From: Pseudomonadota bacterium
GTDB lineage: Bacteria > Oederibacteriota > Muellerivitia > Muellerivitales > Muellerivitaceae
Direction: 5' to 3'
Assembly: GCA_021324075.1 (NCBI GenBank)
Contig: JAJPJW010000174.1
Coordinates: 1 to 38,186, forward strand
Length of the DNA stretch: 38,186 nucleotides
In this document: one piece after another, positions 26,118 to 35,027 of the stretch
Numbering within the stretch: position 1 is the first letter of the stretch
Layout of the letters: every line of letters starts with the position of its first letter
Translations under genes and position numbers: made by a program
The notes under the pieces: model-generated
The model's database searches: none
The model's input: the letters and a program-made list of their open reading frames with translations, nothing else
What the model was told of the DNA's origin: nothing

Positions 26118-27023
26118 ATGAAACCCACACTCCTGATCATGGCCGCGGGCATGGGCAGCCGTTACGGCGGCTTGAAACAGATGGAATCCATGGGCCCGGG
26201 CGGCACCACCCTCCTGGATTATTCGGTTTACGACGCCATCCGCGCCGGGTTCGGCAAGGTGGTTTTCATCATCCGGCACGACATCGAGGCGGATTTCAAG
26301 AAGCTGGTGGGGAAGAAATGGGAACCCAAGGTCCCGGTCCGCTATGTCTTCCAGGAATTAGCCATGATCCCGGACGGATTCCGCGTCCCCGAAGGCCGCC
26401 AGAAACCCTGGGGCACCGCCCACGCGGTTTGGGTGGCCCAAAGAGCGGTCCAGGAACCCTTCGCGGTCATCAACGCCGATGATTTCTACGGCCGCCATTC
26501 CTTCAAGGCCATGGCGGGATTCCTGAAGAAGATCAAAAAGAACGACGCGGCCACCTATGCCATGGTGGGGTTTCCCCTCTTGAAGACCCTCTCCGAGCAC
26601 GGCACCGTGGCCCGGGGCATCTGCCGGATCGGGCCGGGGAGGAAGCTCAAGGAAGTGGTGGAACGCACCCAGATCGGCCAGGAAGGCCGCAAGGTCTTCC
26701 ACTTGGACGACGCGGGGGAAAGGCATCCCCTCAAGGCCACCACGACGGTTTCGATGAACATGTGGGGTTTTACCCCCCGTCTTTTCGAACAGATCAACGG
26801 GCGGTTCGGCGTTTTTTTGAAAGCCAAGGGCGCCGAATTAAAGTCCGAGTTCCTCCTGCCCCGGGTGGTGGACGACGCCATCGCCCGGCGGGAAGCCTCC
26901 GTGAAGGTGCTTTCCACCAAGGACCAGTGGTTCGGGGTCACCTATCCGCAGGACAAGGAGCGGGTCAAGGGGGAAGTGGCCGAACTGGTGAAGAAAAGAC
27001 TTTACCCCCAGGCCCTTATTTGA
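26118..27023 (+). CDS. Sugar-phosphate nucleotidyltransferase-like protein
   Basis: LLIMAAGMGSRYGGLKQMESMGPGGTTLLDYSVYDAIRAGFGKVVFIIR; FAVINADDFYG. Confidence 0.82.
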   Translation: MKPTLLIMAAGMGSRYGGLKQMESMGPGGTTLLDYSVYDAIRAGFGKVVFIIRHDIEADFKKLVGKKWEPKVPVRYVFQELAMIPDGFRVPEGRQKPWGTAHAVWVAQRAVQEPFAVINADDFYGRHSFKAMAGFLKKIKKNDAATYAMVGFPLLKTLSEHGTVARGICRIGPGRKLKEVVERTQIGQEGRKVFHLDDAGERHPLKATTTVSMNMWGFTPRLFEQINGRFGVFLKAKGAELKSEFLLPRVVDDAIARREASVKVLSTKDQWFGVTYPQDKERVKGEVAELVKKRLYPQALI

Positions 27024-27924
27024 GCCGGGATAGGGTTGAAGCCTTCAAAAAGTTCTCCGCCACCTCGACGCAGTCGGGGTATTGGTTCCGCTTCACGACC
27101 TGCCGGTAGAAAATCCTCGCCTCCCTTTTCTTTCCCATTCCCGCCAGCGCGTTCCCGATGTTGAAAAGATAAAGGCTTTCCCGGGGATCCTTGCCCGAGG
27201 CGATGAGGAGGTATTTCATCGTGTGGGGCCAGTCCTCCTTGGTGGAATAGTAGGAGGCCAGGGAATTGTAGAAATAAGGGTCGTCCGGATAAAAAGTGAT
27301 GGCCAAGCGGATCAAGCGGTGGGCCTTGTCCCGGGCCTCCGCCTGGTCCTGGCCCAGGTAAAAGGCGATGGGTTCCCGCAACCGGGGCGGGATGGCGGTG
27401 GAAAGGGGAAGGAACTTCGGGTCCACCCACTTCAGGTTCCGCCGGTTTTTGTCCATGTATTGGAGGCCGTTGGCCAGGGTGTCATATTGGGCCTGGAAAT
27501 CACCCGAGTCCTGGAAGAGGCGGGAAAGTTTGAAGTAAAGGTCCAGCCGCCAGGGGCATGAAAAGAGGGCCTTCTGCCAGCAGGTGACGGCCTGGGACAT
27601 CAAGGGCCGGTCGAAATAGGCCGGGTTCGACAGCGGAGGATCGGAGGGGGCCACCGGGGCCTGGAACCATACCACCGGGGTTTGCAGCGCCGGCGGACGG
27701 GAAAGGGCGGGGGCCTTGTCCTGCGCCTTGAGGTAGTAATAGTCCCCGGCGGCGATGAGCCATTCCACATCGCCGCTGTCGGATTGGTGCCAGTCCCCAA
27801 GGGTTTTTTCCATGCCGGCGAAATCCTGCCGGTCGAATTGGGTATTGAATTGGGAAGGGTAATCGGACCCGCCATGGCAAAGGCCAAAGACCGCGAAAAA
27901 TAAAAACAGGACCAACCGTTTCAT
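27016..27924 (-). CDS. Secreted TPR-like protein
   Basis: Signal peptide MKRLVLFLFFAVFGLCHG; TPR-like LYLFNIGNALAGMGKKREARIFYRQVVKRNQ. Confidence 0.65.
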   Translation of the reverse strand: MKRLVLFLFFAVFGLCHGGSDYPSQFNTQFDRQDFAGMEKTLGDWHQSDSGDVEWLIAAGDYYYLKAQDKAPALSRPPALQTPVVWFQAPVAPSDPPLSNPAYFDRPLMSQAVTCWQKALFSCPWRLDLYFKLSRLFQDSGDFQAQYDTLANGLQYMDKNRRNLKWVDPKFLPLSTAIPPRLREPIAFYLGQDQAEARDKAHRLIRLAITFYPDDPYFYNSLASYYSTKEDWPHTMKYLLIASGKDPRESLYLFNIGNALAGMGKKREARIFYRQVVKRNQYPDCVEVAENFLKASTLSRLK

Positions 27925-27959
27925 TTCGGAATTCTACTATTGAACTCCGTGGAAAGGGG

Positions 27960-28604
27960 TCAAAATTTCCGGGGGTGCTTGAGCCGCAAATGCAGCCCCA
28001 CGCCGTCGCGGATGGGCAGCATGGAAGAGGCGAAATTGCGGTCGTTCCAGAACAGGCGGGTGTATTTCAAGATGGCCCGGGTGGACGCGTCCGGGTTGGG
28101 ATGGGCCACCTTGCCCGACCACAGAAGGTTGTCGGTGATGACCATGTTGCCCGGCTTGATGCGGTGGTCGATGGCGTGGTAGGCGTCCGGGTAGCCTTCC
28201 TTGTCGATGTCGCAGTAGTAAATGTCGAAGTTGCCCGGGGTCTTGGCCAGGGATTCCAGGGCATCGCCCATGTGGAAGCGGACTTTTTTCAACAACCCCG
28301 CCTTCTTGAAATAATGCTGGGCCAGTTTGGTGTTTTCCGGATCGGCGTCGGTGTGGTGCACGATGCCGCCCGGCGGCAGGGCCAGGGCAAACCAGAGGGT
28401 GGAATAACCGAAGCCCGAACCCAGTTCGAAAATCCGCTTGGCTTTGGAAACCTCGGCCAATTGGAACAGCACCCGCCCGACTTCGCAATTAACGATGGGA
28501 AAATTTTTCGACTCGCCGTAGGCCTGCATTTCCCGCAGGACGGGGTGGTCCACCCGGGCTAAGTGGTAGAGGTATTTTCTGACCGGCTCCTGGAAGATGG
28601 CCAT
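27960..28604 (-). CDS. O-methyltransferase (SAM-dependent, class I)
   Basis: AKRIFELGSGFGYSTLWFALALPPGGIVHHTDADPENTKLAQHYFKKAGL; FDIYYCDIDKEGYPDAYHAID; ITDNLLWSGKV. Confidence 0.85.
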   Translation of the reverse strand: MAIFQEPVRKYLYHLARVDHPVLREMQAYGESKNFPIVNCEVGRVLFQLAEVSKAKRIFELGSGFGYSTLWFALALPPGGIVHHTDADPENTKLAQHYFKKAGLLKKVRFHMGDALESLAKTPGNFDIYYCDIDKEGYPDAYHAIDHRIKPGNMVITDNLLWSGKVAHPNPDASTRAILKYTRLFWNDRNFASSMLPIRDGVGLHLRLKHPRKF

Positions 28605-28938
28605 GTGGAGGCTCCTTTGGAATTGGACGGCCCGAAGGCCGCCATGGCTAAAGCGCGTTGTTGGATAATCCGGGTGGAACCCGCCCCACAGCCCTTCGAT
28701 TTCACGGCTGCTAACGATTCCTGTTCAGAAAATAAACAAACGGCAAAGGAAAATAAAGAAAAAGCCGACCGATTTTTGGGAAAGGCTTACCCTGAATGGT
28801 CCGGGCTTGCAAAGAGTGGCCGGTAGGCGTGGGAAGTCCGAAACGGGTGAAACGAGCAGAACCACTAAAATCGCTATGAGAAAGACAACCCTCAAGCCGG
28901 AATGGATGGAAAGTTTTGAGGGAAGGGAAATCCGCGGA

Positions 28939-29421
28939 TTAAGGATTCAATTCCCGGAACCAATAAACGAGATAGACCGTCCCGGCGAGGATGACCACCA
29001 GATTGAAGAGGCTGGAGATGCCGTGGGCCTTGCCGAACTCCCGGGAAAGGGTGTCCACCTTGGGCTGGTCCTTCACCTCTTCGGCGGCCTGCCGTTCCAC
29101 CCGCAAGGCGGCCACCTTGGGGCCGATCCAAAGCCCTTGGCCCAGTGAAAAGAGCAGCATCAGGCAAAGGGCGGTGATTTTCACGCAGTCCTGGCTCACG
29201 TAATTTTTGAGGGGATGCAGCAGGTGGAAAGTGACGACGAGGAGGATTCCACAGACATAGCTGATCCAGTAATAGGCGGGGAAGAGGTGGCTTTGCACTT
29301 CCCCGAAAAGCTGGCGCGGGAGCGTTTTAAAGAGGACGGGGGCCTGGATAAAAGTGAAATAAAGCAGGGTCCCGTACCAGAAGATGAAGGTGAAGAAATG
29401 GATGAAGCGCAATAAGGCCAT
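28939..29421 (-). CDS. DUF4149/TMEM205-like membrane protein
   Basis: MALLRFIHFFTFIFWYGTLLYFTFIQAPVLFKTLPRQLFGEVQSHLFPAYYWISYVCG. Confidence 0.7.
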   Translation of the reverse strand: MALLRFIHFFTFIFWYGTLLYFTFIQAPVLFKTLPRQLFGEVQSHLFPAYYWISYVCGILLVVTFHLLHPLKNYVSQDCVKITALCLMLLFSLGQGLWIGPKVAALRVERQAAEEVKDQPKVDTLSREFGKAHGISSLFNLVVILAGTVYLVYWFRELNP

Positions 29422-29451
29422 GGGTTCCTCCTTAAGGACGACCGCCATTTT

Positions 29452-29570
29452 ACCCTCATTTGGCTATTTGGCGCCGGGCGAAGCCCGGTTAAGGAAATGA
29501 GGGTGACACTATTCTCGTTATTTGGGCTAAAGCCCTTTGCTAAAGATGAACAGTGTAAGCAGGGCAAAGG
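29452..29570. repeat. Cluster of palindromes between divergent genes
   Basis: ACCCTCATTT(29452-29461)/AAATGAGGGT(29495-29504) enclosing CCGGGC-gaa-GCCCGG; then GGGCT-aa-AGCCC (29524-29535) and CCTTTGC/GCAAAGG (29534-29540/29564-29570). Confidence 0.75.
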
Positions 29571-29606
29571 ATTGTTTTCAACGCGTCCCCGCTATAATGC
29601 GCCCCC

Positions 29607-29945
29607 ATGGAAACCCGGAAAAAAGCCAGGATTGTTTTTCCCAGGACCGGCCAGGAATGTGAAGTGGACCTGGACGACACCTTGGCGGACGCCACCTTCC
29701 GCTACGACCTGCCCATCCGCTACCGTTGCGAGCGGGCGGTTTGCACCACCTGCCTGGTGGAAGTGCTGGAAGGGGAAGGGAACCTTTCGGAAATGGGAGA
29801 GCGGGAAAAGCAAACCCTCGCCGCCATCAAGGCCAAACCCAACTGGCGGCTTTCCTGCCAGGTTTCAGTGATGGGGGACGTAAAGCTGGACTATATTCCG
29901 ATCACGGACCCGCGGCGCAGGCCCGACGAGCCGCCGCTTTTTTGA
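29607..29945 (+). CDS. 2Fe-2S ferredoxin (plant-type)
   Basis: YRCERAVCTTCLVEVLEG...LSCQ: C-x4-C-x2-C...C ligand pattern. Confidence 0.88.
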   Translation: METRKKARIVFPRTGQECEVDLDDTLADATFRYDLPIRYRCERAVCTTCLVEVLEGEGNLSEMGEREKQTLAAIKAKPNWRLSCQVSVMGDVKLDYIPITDPRRRPDEPPLF

Positions 29946-29956
29946 ACACCGCCCTT

Positions 29957-30466
29957 TTAAGAAACGACCGGCAATTGTTCCCGCAAGTGCAGGTATTCCT
30001 CGACGCCGTGCAGGATGCCCTTGAGGTCCCCATCGGTCACTTGGCGCACCACTTTTCCCGGAACTCCCAGGACCAATGAACGGGGCGGGATGACCTTGCC
30101 CTCGGTCACCACCGCACCCGCGCCGATGATGCACTCATCGCCGATGTGGGCGCCGGTCAGGATGACCGACCGGATGCCGATGAGGCAGCGGTTGCCGACG
30201 GTACAGGCGTGCACGCAAGCCTGGTGGCCCACCACGCAATCCTCCCCGATGACGGCCGGGTAACCCGTGTCGGTATGGAAGACGGACCCGTCCTGGATAT
30301 TGGTGCGGCGGCCCACTTGGATGGCCGCCATGTCGCCCCGCAAAACCGCCCCGGGCCAGAGGCTGACGTCATCCCCCAAGGCCACTTGGCCGATCACGAC
30401 CGCCCGGTCGTGGACACGGACGTTTTTTCCGAATTGGGGGCTGTGGTTTTGGTAGGGCTGGATCAT
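29957..30466 (-). CDS. Gamma-carbonic-anhydrase-family (left-handed beta-helix) protein
   Basis: LWPGAVLRGDMAAIQVGRRTNIQDGSVFHTDTGYPAVIGEDCVVGHQACVHACTVG. Confidence 0.88.
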   Translation of the reverse strand: MIQPYQNHSPQFGKNVRVHDRAVVIGQVALGDDVSLWPGAVLRGDMAAIQVGRRTNIQDGSVFHTDTGYPAVIGEDCVVGHQACVHACTVGNRCLIGIRSVILTGAHIGDECIIGAGAVVTEGKVIPPRSLVLGVPGKVVRQVTDGDLKGILHGVEEYLHLREQLPVVS

Positions 30467-30474
30467 GGGAGCCT

Positions 30475-30927
30475 TTACAGGTTTTCCAACACATCCACCG
30501 CGTGGCCCTTGACGCTCACGGGCGACCAGATCTTCTTGACCTTGCCGGCCTTGTCGATGATGAGGGTGGTCCGCACGATGCCCATAAATTCCCGGCCCAT
30601 GAACTTCTTTTTTTGCCAGACACCGTAGGCCTTGAGCATCTTTTTGCCCTCGTCCGAGAGGAGAGTAAAGGGCAGTTTGTATTTGTCCTTGAAGGTCTGG
30701 TGTTTCTTGACCGGGTCGGCGCTGACGCCCAAGACCACCGCGCCCTTCTTTTTCACGGCGCCCCAGTTGTCCCGGAAATCGCAGGCTTCCTGGGTACAGC
30801 CCGGTGTCATGTCCTTAGGGTAGAAATAAAGGACGACGGTCTTTCCCTTGAGATCCGCCAAGGACACCTTTTGTCCCTGGTCATCGTCTAATTCAAACAT
30901 CGGGGCTTTCTGGCCTTCTTTCAGCAT
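30475..30927 (-). CDS. bcp: Thioredoxin-dependent peroxiredoxin (Bcp/PrxQ)
   Basis: VVLYFYPKDMTPGCTQEACDFRDNW; ADPVKKHQTFKDKYKLPFTLLSDE. Confidence 0.92.
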   Translation of the reverse strand: MLKEGQKAPMFELDDDQGQKVSLADLKGKTVVLYFYPKDMTPGCTQEACDFRDNWGAVKKKGAVVLGVSADPVKKHQTFKDKYKLPFTLLSDEGKKMLKAYGVWQKKKFMGREFMGIVRTTLIIDKAGKVKKIWSPVSVKGHAVDVLENL

Positions 30928-31282
30928 GGTTCACCTCGCGGGATGGAAATGGGGGCCATCATTGGGGAGAGCCCTTTTGAATGCAAGTTCTGGAAGAAGG
31001 GAAGGGGTGATTCCCTTTAAAAATGGGCCTTTTAAACGTAAAATTTGTGTAAAAGTTGACACAAATGAGACATAAATGTCCTTATTTTTATCGTTTTGAG
31101 ATTCTCGTTTAACCCTTTTGTTTAAGAAAAACCTTATTTTTAGGCCTTAATTCCTGGCCTTTGATATTTTTTATGTAACCTAAAAGGTACAAGAGGTATA
31201 TTCAATCGTACCAACTCATCCATATTATCCACCCCAAGTTTTAACCTCATCAACGAGGGCTTCAAGTTAAAGGAGAAAGAAT

Positions 31283-31966
31283 ATGAACTTCTACTTTTCA
31301 CTCTTCCAACTCATCGAGACCGTGGAGCGCCTGGAGCGGGATGTGCAGCATTTGGCCGGAAGGGCCCTTCGAATCAGCCCCCGGGACGCCCGGGCCAACC
31401 GGGAATTGCTGGAGCAATGCGAGAGCAAGATGCATGAAGTGAAGGTGCTCCTGAACAACAAGACCCACATCAGCAAGATCACCCTGCGCAAGGCCGCGCT
31501 GCTCTTCCAGATCCTGGAAATCTTCTACCGCCGGATGCTGCACCTGGCTTCGGCCACTTCCAACGTGGGCCCGGACGACGATCATTCCCTGAAGGCCGTC
31601 TGGCAGATGCTTTCCCTGGCCCAACAGCATTACCAAGGCCTCGCCAAGATCCTCTTTGAACTGACGGGCATCCCGGTAAGCCTCACTTTGAACGGCACCC
31701 CGGAAATTTCTTCCCACGACCTGCCGGCCATCCTCCAAAAGGAAGCGGCCTATCAGCAGGAGGGCCTCAAGCTCCTGGAAAAGGCCATCGAAGTCTTCGG
31801 CGAGGAGCAGGACCTGGCGGAACAATTGGCCCAGATCCGGAAGGACCTGTTGGATATCAAGAAGCGCATGAAGCATTTCTCCGCCGGACAAGGGTTGGAA
31901 AAACCCGAAGCCGCCAAGCTGGAAAAGGCGGCCGAGAAGGCCGAGCCGGCCGCTCCCGTCAGGTAA
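31283..31966 (+). CDS. Hypothetical all-helical protein
   Basis: ORF with SD AAAGGAG at 31269-31275 (8 bp upstream); heptad-rich, charged Ala/Glu/Lys tail. Confidence 0.65.
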   Translation: MNFYFSLFQLIETVERLERDVQHLAGRALRISPRDARANRELLEQCESKMHEVKVLLNNKTHISKITLRKAALLFQILEIFYRRMLHLASATSNVGPDDDHSLKAVWQMLSLAQQHYQGLAKILFELTGIPVSLTLNGTPEISSHDLPAILQKEAAYQQEGLKLLEKAIEVFGEEQDLAEQLAQIRKDLLDIKKRMKHFSAGQGLEKPEAAKLEKAAEKAEPAAPVR

Positions 31967-31995
31967 CGGCCCCAGGGTGAAAAAGTTGAAAATGG

Positions 31996-32036
31996 AGCGG
32001 AGGGGGCTGCTTCCAGGGCCCTTTCCGCTTTTTTAT
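31996..32036 (+). terminator. Rho-independent terminator-like hairpin
   Basis: AGCGGA gg GGGC...GCCC tt TCCGCT followed by TTTTTTATTT. Confidence 0.75.
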
Positions 32037-32065
32037 TTCCGGACCCTTTCCTCGGGAGGCCAGGC

Positions 32066-33349
32066 GTGAGCCCCCGCCGCTTCCGTCCCCCGGCCCTTTA
32101 CATGAAGGCGCCCTTCCTCCAAAACGTCCTGGACGGCATGGCCGAGTCGGTGAAGATCATCGACCGCAGCTACCGCCTGGTTTACGCCAATTCCACCTCG
32201 CGCAAGAACCTGGGGAAGGACCTCAACGAACTGCGCGGCCGCTCCTGCCACGAGATGTTCTACGGCTTCAAGGAAAAATGCTTCTTCTGCAACATGGGCA
32301 AGGTCTTCGAACAGGGCCAGTCCGCCACCACCTACTGCACCCTGGCGGTAAAGGGCGCCAACCGCGAATTCGAGGTTTCAGTCTTCCCCCTGAAGGGCGC
32401 CAACCAGCAGGTGGACTACGCGGTGGAAGTGGTGCGGGACATCACGCCCCTGTCCAAGGGCGGGGCCCTTCCCCAGAACGCCGGCAAGATCGCCAGCCGG
32501 GACAAGAGTTTCGCGCTGGCCTTCGACAACATGGCCCAATGGGCCGAGGACGAGTGGCCGGTGCTTTTGCAGGGCGAGAAGGGCACGGGCAAGAAGTCCT
32601 TCGCCCAGGCCCTGCACCAGCGCAGCCGCCGCGCGGGCGGCCCCTTCCGCATCTTCCACTGCATGGACAACGCCGGGGAGGAAGGCTGCGACGGCCTTTT
32701 CGTTCCGGGCGGCGCCTGGGAAAAGGCCCGGGGCGGGACCCTTTACCTGGACGGCATCTGCCGCCTGGGAGACGGCACCCAGAAGAAGCTGGCGGAAATC
32801 CTCTCCGCGCCCGCCGATGACAACAACCCCCGCGTGGTGGCAGCCACTTCATTGGATATCCTCGCCCTCGTGCAGGAGGAAACCATCCGGCTGGACTTCT
32901 ACAACCGCTTCGCTTCCCGCGTCCTGCGCCTCCCGGCCTTGAGGGACCGCAAGCAGGACCTCCCTTTCCTCGCCCAGCATTTCATTGAGACCTACCGGGT
33001 CCTGACCGGATCGCCGGCGGAGAAACTGGGGCCCGAGGCCATGGTGCAGCTCATGACCTACGCCTGGCCGGGCAATATCCGGGAACTGGAAACCCAAATC
33101 GAACGGGCCTGCCTTTTGGCCACCGGCCCCCAGGTCGGGAAGCTGGACCTGCCTATCGAGGTGCCCAAGAAGGAAAAGCTCGACGACCTTTTGGACACCA
33201 CGGAAAAGGCCTATTTGGTCGACGTCCTTTCCAAGACCCACGGCAACCCGGGGGAAACGGCCCAGTTGTCGGGGCTCAACCTCAAGACCCTCCAACGCAA
33301 GATGAAGAAGCACGGCCTCAGGGCCGAAGATTTCCGGAACCTGCCTTAA
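32066..33349 (+). CDS. PAS plus degenerate sigma54-type AAA+ plus Fis-type HTH regulator
   Basis: PAS-like LDGMAESVKIIDRSYRLVYANSTSRKNLG; CH..CFFC cluster; Walker A GEKGTGKKS; Walker B GGTLYLDGI; R-finger region RLDFYNRF; WPGNIRELE; C-terminal HTH ETAQLSGLNLKTLQRKMKKHGL. GTG start; ATG at 32102 alternative. Confidence 0.85.
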   Translation: MSPRRFRPPALYMKAPFLQNVLDGMAESVKIIDRSYRLVYANSTSRKNLGKDLNELRGRSCHEMFYGFKEKCFFCNMGKVFEQGQSATTYCTLAVKGANREFEVSVFPLKGANQQVDYAVEVVRDITPLSKGGALPQNAGKIASRDKSFALAFDNMAQWAEDEWPVLLQGEKGTGKKSFAQALHQRSRRAGGPFRIFHCMDNAGEEGCDGLFVPGGAWEKARGGTLYLDGICRLGDGTQKKLAEILSAPADDNNPRVVAATSLDILALVQEETIRLDFYNRFASRVLRLPALRDRKQDLPFLAQHFIETYRVLTGSPAEKLGPEAMVQLMTYAWPGNIRELETQIERACLLATGPQVGKLDLPIEVPKKEKLDDLLDTTEKAYLVDVLSKTHGNPGETAQLSGLNLKTLQRKMKKHGLRAEDFRNLP

Positions 33350-33350
33350 G

Positions 33351-33387
33351 CAGTCGGCGGTCGGCAGCTTACAGTCGACAGCAAAAT
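33351..33387 (+). repeat. Heptanucleotide (YYBRCRG) array directly after stop codon
   Basis: taa g CAG TCGGCGG TCGGCAG CTTACAG TCGACAG CAAAAT. Confidence 0.8.
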
Positions 33388-33420
33388 CACCGGCAAGAGG
33401 GTTCCTCCACATTTTCTTTG

Positions 33421-33518
33421 CCCCCTCACCCTAACCCTCTCCCTTCAGGGAGAGGGAAGTGTCGAAAAGCCATTTGTCCAGTCTCCCTCGCCCTTGAGGG
33501 AGAGGGCGGGGTGAGGGG
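33421..33518. repeat. Palindromic intergenic element with two hairpins and complementary outer arms
   Basis: CCCCTCACCCtaaCCCTCTCCCttcaGGGAGAGGG ... CCCTCgCCCTTGAGGGAGAGGGCGGGGTGAGGGG. Confidence 0.8.
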
Positions 33519-33667
33519 TCATAAAAAATGATTTTCTTTCCAAATTCGTCCATGACAGAACCTCTGTCCGTTGTTCCTTGACGCTCCCCCGGCACCGTTT
33601 TAAACTGCCCCCTCATTCAATCCGGCGGGTGGAATTTCCCCAACCCCCATTCCAAAAGGAGTTTTCC

Positions 33668-34927
<1,260 letters not shown>

Positions 34928-35027
34928 TCCGACGGGTTTGAAGGGAGGGGGATGCCCCTCCCGAAACCCTTCCCTAAAAGTGGTATAGTGTTGCCCGTAT
35001 CCCATTTCCCATTATTTACAGGCGCCT

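Noticed and set aside
28820-28865. GGAAGTCC...GGGTGAAACG segment resembling RNase P RNA or group II intron motifs
   Set aside because: Motifs are only ~10 nt apart, not the spacing of RNase P RNA, and no P4 partner or domain V is recognisable; kept only as a possible unknown RNA.
34934-34969. GGGTTT..GGGAGGGG-gatg-CCCCTCCC..AAACCC hairpin after icd as intrinsic terminator
   Set aside because: Stem is strong but followed by CTTCCCTAAAAG without a U-run; may be a terminator of another type, so not listed as a feature.
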